From Aporrectodea caliginosa (Eukaryota > Annelida > Clitellata > Crassiclitellata > Lumbricidae), in NCBI GenBank assembly GCA_020284085.1, contig JACEVL010005070.1, forward strand, positions 693,501 through 757,500: a stretch of 64,000 nt of DNA, read 5' to 3'. Below are positions 52,905 to 64,000 of this stretch, piece after piece. Each line of letters starts with the position of its first letter. Position 1 is the first letter of the stretch. The position numbers and the translations under genes are program-made. The notes beneath the pieces were generated by a model, which saw only the letters and a program-made list of their open reading frames with translations, searched no databases and had not been told where the DNA came from.

Positions 52905-54478
52905 AATCGGTTGTGTCTGTTTCTTTGGTGTTATACAAATATCAGTTTGGATTTAGAAAAGGTTATTCGACCAGTTTGGCATTGATAGATGTAATTGATA
53001 CAATTAATATGTCTCTTGATAACAATGAATATGTTGTTGGTATCTTCTGTGATTTGCAAAAGGCATTTGATACTGTTAATCATGAAATCCTGCTTACTAA
53101 GTTAAACAACTATGGAATTAGAGGTACATTACTTGCTTGGTTTACGGATTATCTCACAGAACGTAAACAGTTTACTGCTATTAATTATGTTAACTCTGGG
53201 TATAATACAATACCCCACAGGGATCTGTGCTTGGTCCTCTGCTGTTTCTGTTATATGTTAATGATATGCCAAATTCGGTCCCAGGTACTGATATACGACT
53301 ATTTGCTAATGATACAAATATTTTCTTTCATGCATGTAAAATAGCAGACTTGCACGCAAACGCTAACACCATGTTAAATAACTTGTGTGATTGGTTTTTG
53401 GCTAATAAAATGTCTTTTAACAAAGATAAGACGTCCTATATGTTTTTCGACTTCAAAAGAAAAACATCCTCTGATGATATTGGTCTTTCATTGGACAATA
53501 TTAGACTTTCATGTGAAGGTTCCTGTAAGTACCTTGGGGTAATCATTGATGAAAAACTAAATTGGAAAGAACATTTTGAGTATGTTATTACAAAAATAAA
53601 GAAATTCATTGGGATTTTCTTCAGGTTAAGAAACAAGTTAAATTGTCGTATCTTAAAAGAGATATTTTTTGCATTAATTTACCCTCACCTGTTGTATGGG
53701 GTGGAAATTTATTCCGCTGCAAACAAGTCTGCTTTATATCGCTTAAATATATGTATTAACCATATCCTACGTACATTGCAATGTGCCCCTCTTAGTACAC
53801 CTGTTGCTGATCTATATCTTCTTCCGATAGCAGAACTACGTAAATTTCAGGTATTATGTGTTGTCCATAAATGTGTTCATAAATTGGATGTTCCACTTAT
53901 ATTTCATGATTATTTCAAAATTAACGCTGATGTTCATTCGCATTATACAAGGAACAGTAATAATATCTTCATACCTAAGTTTTTCTCTACAAAAGGACTG
54001 AGAACAACTCGCTATTGTGGTGCGAAATGGTGGCATGAACTTCCAAGCCATATTAGAAATATAGCTTCAATTAGACATTTTAAACGTATGCTAAAGTTGC
54101 ACTTGATTAACTCCTGTAGATGTTATAGGGTATATGAGTTTTATATCGTGAGGTTTCAGTTCAGTGCACTATATAGTAATAGGATAGTCACAATTGTGGC
54201 TTGTTTAAAGGCTTTAAAGCACTCCTAAGTTGTATGTGTTTGCTTCCCAGTGGGAAAAAATGGGTTATTAACAATTGTCATGAGACTGGTTTGTTAATTG
54301 GTACCAGTATTTTGTTGTTCTTTTAAAACGTGTACTACGCCAGCATTATTATTAGGGTGACCGGCGAGATGAGTCCTATGTGGCTTCACCGGTAGCCCAC
54401 CACTCGGTTTGTAAAATTTGTATTGTCATTTTGCTTTATTTTGTGGTGAATAAACTACTTACTTACTTACTTACTTGG
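52905..54478 (+). mobile_element. Non-LTR retrotransposon (CR1/Jockey-group RT), 5' truncated
   Basis: Encodes YQFGFRKGYSTSLALIDVID, CDLQKAFDTVNHEILL, then after a one-base frameshift near 53218 LGPLLFLLYVNDMP, LFANDTNIFF (catalytic FADD altered to FAND), NKMSFNKDKTSYMFFD, KYLGVIIDEKLNWKEH, FALIYPHLLYGVEIY, and a C-terminus with KWWHELPSHIRNI. Ends in a (CTTA)n tail (54450-54478). A distinct family from the L2-like copies. Confidence 0.88.
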
Positions 54479-54773
54479 TCTTTTCATGAGTCTGCTGCAG
54501 CTGAACGTTCCTTCAGTCATCAGGACCAATCCTCCTCCTCCACTGAGGACTAATGGCTGACCAAAATGGCTCAATCCAGATCCTTTGCCTACATAGATCC
54601 CTGTCTATGTAATGTACTTCATCTACTCTACGCTCTACCATCCTCTCTCTACCTCTTCCTCTCACCTTAAAACCTTCCTTTTCTCTCGGAGTACCTCGCA
54701 CTGGGAGCGCTTCCGAAAGGCTTATGCTGTGAGAAGCGCTTTATACATGTAAATGATCAAATACAATACAATA
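54479..54773 (+). mobile_element. L2/CR1-like LINE 3' end
   Basis: C-terminal codons, then CGCACTGGGAGCGCTTCCG ... GAAGCGCTTTATACATG and an AATACAATACAATAG tail. Confidence 0.7.
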
Positions 54774-54979
54774 GTGGCTGACAGAGAAGCAACGTGTAAT
54801 AAATGAGCGATGATGAACTTGTACTAACCGTATTACATCGTCTAGCTGCAAATAATTATACGATAATAGTGGCATAATGGATGAAGCCGAGACTCGGGAA
54901 TTACTCGGCAAACATGCACTAAGGAGGGAGGGGGCATTGTATTCCCGAACCATCGACCTATATAGGTCGATGTCCCGAA

Positions 54980-55380
54980 CCTAGCACTCAGTCAGTTAGT
55001 AACTCAGCCAGTCAGTAAGTCAGTCAGCTAATTGGCCAATCATTCAATAATTTAGTTAGTAATTTATTCAGCTTCTGCTAGTCAGTCAGTAAGCCAGTCA
55101 GCCAGTAAGTGAGTCAGTCAGTTAATAATTCAGTCAGTTAGTCATTGAGTCAGTTAGTCTTTCAATCAGTTAGTCTTTCAATCAGTTAGTCTTTCAATCA
55201 GTTAGTCATTCAGCCAGTCAGTCAATCAATAAGTAATTGAATCAGTCATTCATTCATTCAGTCAGTCGTTCAATCATTTAGTAATTCAATCAGTCATTCA
55301 ATCAGTTAGTGAGTCAGTTTGTGAGTCAGCCAAGAAAGTCAGTGAGTCAGCGAGTGAGTGAACCAATCAATCAGTCGAAT
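54980..55380. repeat. Degenerate (CAGT)n / (TCAG)n tract, ~400 bp
   Basis: Imperfect CAGT/TTAG/CAAT tetramers throughout (AGTCAGTCAGT... variants), followed to about 55560 by CATC/TGTC tetramers. Confidence 0.9.
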
Positions 55381-55560
55381 GACCCATCGTCACCATGTGT
55401 TCTTCAGTGCGCGTGGCCTATGTGCAATGGACCGTTCCGTCCATCTGTCCAGCTGTCTGTTCATCTGCCTGTTCATCTGTCCATCCATTACATCTGTCTG
55501 TCCATCTGTCCATCCATCACAGCCTACAACATCCATCATCCGATCCAATTTTATCTGTAA

Positions 55561-56179
55561 ACGTCCATCTTTTAACATTTCCATGGTGACTACTGAACGA
55601 CGTTTATGAGATGAGTGCATTGTCCTAATGTTATATTACTAGGCCTAGTATTCAGAGGCAAAAGAAACACTTATAAAAGAATTACAATAAAACAAGAGGA
55701 AGTGTGAATGCAAAATACTGCGATGTAGCAATTAGTGCTATGTCGTCGCTCATCCAGTTTTGCCAGTTCTCATAAATAGTATAGTATGTATGAACCTGAG
55801 GGATTAATCATTCATACGTAGAGTGAAAAATAATAATATAAAACTGGATTTATACAGCGCATTTAACAGCCTGAGGCGAGGAGTGACTATACTGTCTGAA
55901 ACTACTGTCAGAAATGTTCTGACAGCATAGTTTATGAGCACATTCTTGAGATCCTCCCATGCTGTCACCTAGCATATAGCAAACCAACTGTTCTTAAATA
56001 TAGAGACTTTTCACTCCTTTCACAATCTGTCCTCCAACAAGGGATCCGATTGGCCCTCTCCTTTTCTGTCTCCCCATTCAGCTTATTCTGTCGACCCTCC
56101 ATCCTCCTGTCAGCAAAGGCTTTCTGATGTCCAGCCTATCACCAGAGAGGCTAGTCACATGGCGTCATAGGCCTAACTA
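55561..56179. other. Unassigned sequence with one LINE-tail motif
   Basis: GGATTTATACAGCGCATTT near 55847 resembles the shared 3' motif. Otherwise nothing recognised. Confidence 0.4.
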
Positions 56180-57010
56180 ACACTTCAACATAGGTGTTAA
56201 AAACGGTAAAAACAAAATAATAAACGAAAACACGTCGTTTTTTCAAAAAATTAAAAACGGAAAAACGGGGAAAAACGGAAAAGAAAATAATTTGACTCTG
56301 TTACATCTTCTAGTGCATTTTAAAATTAAAAACTTTGTTTGCCAATTTTATTTTAATCAACAAATAACACAACTTTATTAGTAGGCCCAAACACCAAGTA
56401 GGCTAACATTAATCTACAACAATTATTTTCTTTTTATAAGTTTGGTTTAACAAGAAAATGAGAAATTAAAAATATTGAAATCTTTTCAAACTTAAAATGA
56501 AGGCTAAACATAAGTCCACACAAGTCCATGCTGACATACACAATTGAAAACTAAACTTTGTAAGTATAGTGTACTTAATTAAAAATTGTACGTACAATTT
56601 TAACTTTATTATTTATAAGAACTTGATGTAGATTGTAGAATAATATCAATCAGTTTATCAGTCAATCGGACATTATGACTTTGTACAAATACAGCATTTG
56701 CCATTTTGGATAACTTAGAAACTCAAATAACTTTTATAAATTTTATTTCCTATACTGTGCTATTTATTTCTCAACTGATGACATTAAATAGTGACGTAAA
56801 TAATTAGCCTATTGGCTGAATTCTTGAAAGTAGCCTACGGAGACAACGTAAGGGATATCAGACAAAAATAAAATTAAACAAATAATAGCAGACAGTAAAT
56901 AAATAAATAAAGTTACATAAAAAAATAAAAAAACGGGAAAAAACGTGACGAGAAAACCCCGAAAAAACGACGTTTTTGGGACAAAAATAAAAAAATAAAA
57001 AAAGTGTTTA
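56180..57010. mobile_element. A-rich element with AAAACGG repeats at both ends
   Basis: The left part (56195-56290) has repeated AAAAACGG and ACACGTCGTTTTTTC; the right part (56930-57000) has AAAAAACGACGTTTTTGGG and AAAACGGG. The arms are partly inverted copies, suggesting a DNA element. Target duplication and family are not clear. Confidence 0.4.
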
Positions 57011-57433
57011 ATAACTATGCACTTCACCAATTGTGGTCATAGAAACCCACGAGGTTGACCTGCTGGCACCCTTGGACCCTATACTGTCAGGCCCCCGGGT
57101 GACACTTGTCTCCTCGGAGCTCGATCCTCTCTTTCTGCTGGTGGATCTCTTGAGGTAACTTTGAAGAGGCGCTGTTCAGAACTTTCCCTCGGACTCTTCC
57201 GCTTGACCAACTTAACTAAACACGACGCAATAATTCCTTTCAGGAGCTCCCTCCGCTCATCTACTCTCCTTCATATTCTCCGCTACTTTCTGTGCACGGG
57301 TCACCCACTTCTTATCCAGTTTAATCAGATAATGCGGGGTCCTCACAAATATCCTAAATGTCTTTCTTGCTGATTGCAGCTGGGACCAAGCCACTCTGCC
57401 ATCATCGCTGGCTCTTCTTCACGTTCTCTGCCC

Positions 57434-57865
57434 TCAGGCAGGTTCATATGTCCAACGACGCCATTTTTCTCTGTTCTCTGCTTCTCTTTTCAGTCCGCTG
57501 TATCCCTCCTCTGCCAACATCCAGTCCAGTAGCATTGTTCTTGGCCTACCTCTCATCTTTTTCCCCTCCATTCTTCCCTCAATGATGTCTCTTAGTAGGG
57601 TGTCGCTCCTTAAGATGTGTCCTATCCATTTCTTCTGCCGCCCCCGTATAGTGCCTATCAGTGATCTTCTTTCTTCCACCAGCTGTAAGATTTCCTCATT
57701 CGTTCTTCGCTCCACCCAGCTGATTTTCTCCATTCTGCGCCATATCCACATCTCAAAGGCCCTTCCTGACTGCCTGCCATCATCGCTTGATCGTCTGCAA
57801 ATCTCAATGCTTTCACCATTTTCATCGCTGGCATTACCTGCTATTTTGGCTTCATCCGCAGTCAC
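57434..57865 (-). mobile_element. RTE-like ORF2 C-terminal fragment
   Basis: The 143-codon minus frame encodes [52 protein letters not shown], the conserved post-RT C-terminus of RTE-type elements. No RT core. Confidence 0.75.
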
Positions 57866-59590
57866 TTCGTCATTGTAGGCCTACATCCTCTGTCGTTGTA
57901 ATGTACCCCATAATCGCCGTCCTCTTGCTTTCGCTTTGGAGCAATGTTCAGCTGAATCGGATGCTCCTGCCTTGGAAACATCCCTCTCCCACAGACACTC
58001 GTCCTGGAACCGACCATTCATTCTGGTGGGTAACTGTCAGCAGAAAAGACTGTCTTATATAGACTGCCTCTCAGTATCGCAAAAGTCTTTGTAAAAGGGC
58101 CATTTCAATTGGGATTTTTTTACTACCCAGTCCCAGAGCTTTCGCATGAACAAGAAACATATTTAGTATTAGGCCTACAGCGGCCGGACAAGACTTCTCG
58201 ATTTAGCAAACACGCAATTATACGCTTGAACTCAAACTACAAAACCAAACAACGAGGCAACAGAGGACGATGAACCTGGCATTGAATTGCACGCACGCAC
58301 GTATCTTATTTACTTGGAAAAGGATCTATACACAGTTTGTACACATGTAACTCTGCATGCCCATGGGCGCCCGCAGATGTTTTTTGCAGGAGGGGCAAAG
58401 CACAATGGTTACGGTTAAATTTTTTTGAAATATGCAAAACAGGAAATTAACAACATTGGTAGACCTATTTTTCATAGAACTTGTTTTAATTCTCACTTAA
58501 ATTTCTCAATTCACTTTGTGTATCATTAGTATTATTAGTGCTTGAGTGCGAAGAAATTTGTTAAACACCGAAAAGTGCCTTCCAGAGTGTATACTCTAAC
58601 CCAGTAATGACTTAGGTTACGTAACACAAAGAGAGTAGACGTCAGGAGAAGACTTAGAAAATTGACAAAGACATTAAGGGCATGGTGCAGTGAACAGAAG
58701 AAAAACGTGTTCAGAATGGAACAGAACTAAATAAATTAGAGACTTTGCGGATTTCAGCTGGTAGACAACGAAAAATAAACACTGCAGCAGCATTGATGGT
58801 AATGGGATTGCAGAGAGAAGTCAGAGTTAAGCAATTAAATGATCGCCGCCGATGGAATGGAAGTGGAAGCAGAGCAAGTGGAAGCGTTGAGAGCAATGGC
58901 TGAAATGACGACGGGGAAGGAAGAGGCTGTGAATGTCTGTCTATACGGGAGCTGGATGGCTATAGCGGGCAACGCGTATTTATTTGATTCCATTGTGGAG
59001 AAGGGTGAATAGCCGAGGTCGTCGTATACATGCCACGTACGAGAGCAGGTTGGGACGATAGACGAACGAGATTGGAATAGGACGTATGGATGGTCACTAC
59101 CATTGACAGATAGAAGACAATGCTTTGTCACAAGACACAGACACAGACACACACATTCGTCGTTAACGGTGATGGATGAGATTACGATTGCAATATTATA
59201 GAGGTAGGTCATCTGGAGTTCAATGTGTCTGTTATAAGGCCACGCATGGCTGCAGTGGAGGAGGGGACTCTTCGGATGATGTAGATCGATTGATCAGCGC
59301 GATGTTGATGCGATGCAGCAATACAATAGCAGCAGCACTTCACCTCTGCAAGACACATGAACTTATGAAAAGAGAAAGACTTTGTCGATGTCGATCATCC
59401 AATCCAACAAAATGCATTGTTTTCGATCATGAGTAGCAGTGTCCCACCTTTTCATTAACGATACAACAAATAAAGAACAATGCCTATGACATCGACATTA
59501 ATATCAATATTATTAACTAGATGTTTGCCCGTCCTAAGAGGGTTAAAACAATTTGAAAATGTTCAAAAAGACGTCATGACGTGATATGTT
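57866..59590. other. Largely unassigned, with a possible hAT left end
   Basis: 58362-58400 (CATGGGCGCCCGCAGATG, AGGAGGGGCAAAG) resembles a hAT MITE left end, but no right end or target duplication was found. Frames at 58835-59212 (-) and 59176-59436 (+) lack domains or splice support. Confidence 0.45.
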
Positions 59591-60115
59591 ATTGACGCCA
59601 CTCCTCCCCTCTCCCCTGCCTCTCCCTGCATCATTCCCCATCATGCCACCCTACCTCCAAACCTGCCTCCCTCCGTCCATCCATCTCTACATCCGATCGA
59701 CCGTCCTTTTCGCATCCCTTCCTTCCTCCGTCCCTCCCTACCTCTAACCGTCCGTCCCTTCCTACCCCTCCATCCCTCTCTCCATCCCTCCCTTCCTACC
59801 TCTAACATTCCGTCCCTTCCTCCGTCCCTCCATCCCTATCTCAATCCCTCTTTTCCTACCTCTAACCTCCCTCCCTTCCTTTCTCCCTCCTCCCTCCCTC
59901 CTCCCTCCTCCCTTCCTCCTCCTCCCTCCTCCTCCCTCCCTCCCTCCCTCCCTCCCTCCCTCCCTCCTCCCTCCCTCCCTCCCTCCCTCCCCTCCCTCCT
60001 TCACTCCATGCATCTAACCGTCCCTCCGTCCCTTCCTCCGTCCCTTCCTCCTTCCTCCGTCTCTCCATCCTTTTGTCCCTCCTAACATCCCTCCATACCT
60101 TCAAGCCTCCGTCCA
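59591..60115. repeat. Polypyrimidine tract, (CCTC/CCTT)n, ~520 bp
   Basis: Almost pure C/T on the plus strand, densest at 59860-60005; minus-strand Gly/Glu/Arg frames here are low complexity. Confidence 0.95.
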
Positions 60116-60315
60116 ACGGTCGTGTCCTAGTTATCACTTATCGCTTGCACTTTCAGAGCTTTGTTAGAATATCTACTCTCTTTGATTATTCGTTGAGAAT
60201 TTGTTTTTTTACAGTATTTTACGTTAATAAAGAGGCAGACAGGCAACACTCACTTGTAATGTATCGCTGACGACAATACACTCTCACTGTTAACATCGTA
60301 AGTTACTGACATACA

Positions 60316-60516
60316 ACTTCGTTGCGGGTTCGAATCCACCTCAAATTCGCCGCGTAGGGACCCTGGGCAAGTCCTTCACTCGCAATTGCTCATGCGCTTC
60401 GGCGTGAAACTCCGATTCAGCGTTCGCGCAGTAGTCGGGAGCGCATTTGAATGGGAAATCTGGTAGGGGCGCTATAACAAGTGCTCAAATACAATACAAT
60501 ACAATACAATACATCC
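60316..60516 (+). mobile_element. tRNA-derived SINE, 5' truncated
   Basis: Begins at the B-box (TGCGGGTTCGAATCCACC), then a body nearly identical to 11800-11990 and the (AATAC)n tail. Confidence 0.88.
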
Positions 60517-60630
60517 ACGGCCTAAAAATTGCCAGAGAAATGACCACATAATTCCTTTTAGTAGGATTTCATAATGAGGAACAAAAGAAACGGCTTATTT
60601 GGCTATCCAAAGTGGGCCAACTGAAAGGCA

Positions 60631-60900
60631 GAAGCTCGCGAGGGAGGGAGTGATGGAGGTAGACACAGATATGACCATCTAGTGCCCGGCTTGACCGGAG
60701 CTCGAGAGGGAGGGACGGAGTGAGGGAGACAGACACAGAAATCGCCCTCTAGCGGCAACCGGCTTCGCCGGTGCATGCGAGGGAGGGAGTGAGGGAGGCA
60801 GACACATAATTCGCCCATTAGTGTCAGCCGGCTTCGCTGCTGCATACGAGGGAGGGAGTGAGAGAGGCTGACACAGAACTCGCCCTCTATAGGGGCAGGT
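60631..60900. repeat. ~69-bp minisatellite, four copies
   Basis: Units begin with GAGGGAGGGAG at about 60640, 60706, 60779 and 60848 and contain GACACAGA, TCGCCCTCTAG and CCGGCTTCGCCGG. Confidence 0.85.
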
Positions 60901-61397
60901 CTCGCCCCGCTTCGCGGGGGCTCGCGTTACAGCAAAGATAACTTCGTTGCAGAGATTTCTCTTCGTTTATATTATTAATAATGATCAGGGACCTTAACGC
61001 CGCTTGGAAAGTGGGCATGGACGAGGAGCGGATCTGGAATGAAGCCAAGCAAGCAGACTGTGCTCGGTGACGACAACACTTTCCAGTCGTGGGGACTTGG
61101 CAGACAGTTTGAAACTCACAGACATTTATTACTTAGGAAGTCGTTGTTTTGAGAGTTCTCGGTGAAAGGTGACAATGATTGTTAAGAAAGGATAAAGAAT
61201 GACTCTAAAGTGTCTGGGGAGGAGTATTAATTGGTTGAATGTGCCAATTAAATCGTCTTAACACGAACTCCAGTTTTCTCGTTTTTGTTGTTATTACTGT
61301 TGTTGTTAGTGTTGGTCATGCGATTAGAATAATTGCACAATATTTGGAATAAGGAACTCGTGCCATGTGAGACGTGTGAGTGGAGGGAGATCTACGT

Positions 61398-61557
61398 CGT
61401 CCATTGTGTTGCTGCAGAGGAGGGTGGGAGGGTGGGAGGGTGGGAGGCGTCCATTGTGTTGCTGCAGAGGAGGGTGGGAGGGTGGGAGGGTGGGAGGCGT
61501 CCATTGTGTTGCTGCAGAGGAGGGTGGGAGGGTGGGAGGGTGGGAGGGTGGGAGGGA
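61398..61557. repeat. 50-bp minisatellite, three copies, G-quadruplex-prone
   Basis: Exact 50-bp period at 61398, 61448 and 61498 (CGTCCATTGTGTTGCTGCAG then GAGGAGGGTGGGAGGGTGGG...); the last unit has extra GGGTGGGA repeats. Confidence 0.97.
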
Positions 61558-62160
61558 GGTGTGTTGCTGCACCTAATTGCCATCGTCCTAAGCGACCAGA
61601 GAGGCGCGGCAAAGGCTTCTTCTCAGCCAGAGCCATAGTATTCGTAATTGGCGCCAGCTTTCGAGTGCTTCAGCTTAAATAATGGATCGTCCGCGAGACC
61701 GGAGGAACCTCCGAAGTTCAGTGTGCAATTTTTATTTTAATTATGGGTCGATATACAGCACAAGAGTTTTTCATCAGGCACCGTGATTAGGCGAGCTAGG
61801 CAGAGAGCAAAATAAGGTAGGACAAAAGGAGGCATAATATGCTGAATGAGGGATCGGGTTTCTTAAGTTTGTGATGACGAACGATGGCTGGATCAGACCT
61901 CAGAGACGGCGCAAGTTGTTGCCCTGAAGACGACGAACCTAGAACTACGTCTCGAATAAACCAATATTCCGCCAAATAACGGTTGGTGCAAATTCAAGTG
62001 ACTCAAGACCTTCCACTTCGTTCACTTCCATACATATATCTTGAAACCTACTTGATTCTTCTAAGTAGACAACGCTGCTGTCCTGTCACCAGACTGACAT
62101 TCCGGATTTAGCTGAAGCAATTTCTGGAATTTATTTTATGCGCCATCGACTAATGCTGTG
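61558..62160. other. Unassigned sequence
   Basis: No ORF or repeat recognised. Confidence 0.4.
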
Positions 62161-62313
<153 letters not shown>

Positions 62314-64000
62314 CTTATAGGAGTTTTAAGATTAAGATAGACTTGTATACTTCTCCTATAATCTCCCTGGTATGGTCTGTATCGTCGTCATCTGTGATCA
62401 ATGGCGACGCAAAGAGATGATCCAGTCTTAATGTTGCTGCCATAGTTTCTCCACATACCTATAATTATGTTCACATCGTTGCATGTCTGTTTGTCTCTGC
62501 ACAAACCAACCCACAGAGATGGCAAGTAGCATCATTCATGTATTAGTTGAGCTGTTTAGCAATTTAACGACGAGAGTGCATACAAGCGAAAATTATAGAT
62601 GCTCTGAATGCCTTCGGGACGAATGTCTTGGTTGAGGATTCCAAACAAGATTACTTGGCTCTTCTAAGAGGTTGTTCATATTGACCGACTCTCTGCCATT
62701 CTATGCATTAGTTGCACTGCCATAAGCATCCGCGGTACTTTTCACAGGTCAACACAAAGGCTTATTATACTGTTTCACCCGAAGGCTGCCTCTTTCCCAC
62801 CTTCTCTGTCACGTGGTCTCTGTCTGTCTGTCTAATTATATCTAGCTACATAGATATGAATGTATTCCTTTCGTCACATAATTGTATAGCTTTCCTAAAT
62901 ATTGATATTCGCCATGGTCCTTTCAAGTTTGCGTAACAGCCTTCTGACAGTTCCAATATCACCGCAAATATATCCAGTGATAAACAATAAAAATGCTTTG
63001 CGCCAGAACCAAAGATTGTGGCCTCTTGCGGCAGTCTTGCCTAGAATTACCCGCACATTTAATATACCATACAGTTATCTGGCTGTAGGTCAGAGTTAGT
63101 CTACGGTGCTTTATTCTCAGATTATATGCTGTTGTTTTCGTTCTTGCTAAATCAATAGTAAGGCAGAAGGTTCTTACAATATACATGTAACATGTAGCCT
63201 ATAGTGCAATACTTTACACAAACTGCAAATGTTTTCATTTTCATCGTGCTCGTATCCTCATTGTCTTATTATCTCATTGTTCTAGACTCTAGTGTTTTCA
63301 CTGCACTTAGAATTTAAACTGAGAATTGCTTTTTGTGGCGTTCGTCATTGGTCATCCTCCACGTCATTGGGAACGTATATATAGGCCTACGGGAAACATT
63401 TATTCTTTGTCTGCCGCATAGCTATAGGCCTAGTTTGCGTAATATTCCAATAAACCCAATGAATAATCAACATCGTCTTCGTGGGCCTTTGTAGGTCTAC
63501 TTTAATCTGATAAAACCAAATTATGTTTCATTTTGAAGATAAGGCTTTAATCATTAAATCATTAATCAACATTTTCACCCAGATCAGCGAACGTTCTGAG
63601 TCGAGCACATTAGCCTATATCATGGTCCAGCCTTCTGTTTATCTTTTGAGGCGCAGCGGCCATCTACTGGCGCTGCACAAATGCACATAATATATTATAT
63701 GATATATAAATCACAATATATACATATATATATATATATATATTGTTGTCGCTGTGGGTGAGAAGAGCTTGATTCAACGAACCTTCTAATTAGTGCGATC
63801 GACTGTATGTTTGTGTCCGTTGGGTCCCTCGCATTGCCATCAATTATACCAAAGGAAATTGGCTCTTGCTGACGATGGTGTCTTAGGCACAGAGGCAGAG
63901 ATGGAAGCAGACACCGAGACGGCGGAAGATAGGCACAGAGGCAAGGCAGATGCAGATGGCAAAGATACAGACAAAGGATTAGATGCCGAGACACAGACAG
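62314..64000. other. Unassigned sequence with small repeats
   Basis: 63700-63745 is an (AT)n tract; 63880-64000 is a degenerate GACA/GGCA run reaching the window edge. Two TAGGCCTA octamers occur near 63383 and 63427. No gene recognised. Confidence 0.5.

Noticed and set aside
58362..58600. Complete hAT MITE
   Set aside because: Only a left-end-like sequence; no matching right end or 8-bp duplication.
59762..60137. Gly/Glu/Arg-rich minus-strand frames
   Set aside because: Translation of a polypyrimidine tract.
61316..61682. Repeat proteins over the 50-bp minisatellite
   Set aside because: Because 50 is not a multiple of three, the array opens all frames on both strands equally; no gene evidence.

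Overview
The window is nuclear DNA of an animal, most likely a marine invertebrate deuterostome. The evidence is a split, spliceosomal gene with GT-AG introns (MTHFR), a dense mixture of non-LTR, LTR, hAT and piggyBac transposon remnants, tRNA-derived SINEs, long trinucleotide microsatellites, and a strikingly over-represented palindrome TAGGCCTA. The two intact LTR retrotransposons carry a pol order (protease-integrase-RT-RNase H) described for deuterostome Gmr1-like Ty3/gypsy elements. The species itself cannot be fixed from sequence alone.

Layout. 904-17111 (+): a complete methylenetetrahydrofolate reductase gene in ten coding exons (643 codons plus stop), whose introns hold LINE, SINE, hAT and piggyBac-type debris. 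17112-19171: 3' flank with LINE scraps. 19172-33146: one L2/CR1-like LINE split into four segments by nested insertions: an RTE-like fragment, a 354-bp hAT MITE, a GC-rich DNA element that is itself split by a full Gmr1-type LTR element (element A, 21682-28472, minus strand), and a ~4-kb DNA transposon with palindrome-rich ends (28857-32851) that hosts a LINE/SINE insertion and a hAT MITE. 33666-40574 (+): a second, intact Gmr1-type LTR element (element B) with 5-bp target duplication TACAT, inserted into a minus-strand LINE. 40.6-44.7 kb: minisatellite, MITEs, SINE, and a CpG/CAG-rich stretch ending in a candidate signal-peptide exon (44703-44757). 45-64 kb: pyrimidine-rich DNA, a hAT transposase remnant, LINE copies (47.5, 48.8 and 52.9 kb; RTE tail at 57.4 kb), SINEs, many micro- and minisatellites, and little else.

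How parts relate. MTHFR is the only recognisable complete host gene; it makes 5-methyl-THF for methionine synthesis and keeps both catalytic and regulatory domains. The SINEs and L2-like LINEs share a 3' stem-loop plus ATACA-type tail, the usual sign that the SINEs borrow the LINE reverse transcriptase. The most interesting material is the pair of divergent Gmr1-order elements, element A's tandem array of T-arm-complementary repeats next to its primer binding site, the unclassified transposon with multi-palindromic ends, and the 71-bp palindromic TTAA elements. No family search could be run; TE family names rest on motifs, terminal repeats and target duplications read by eye.
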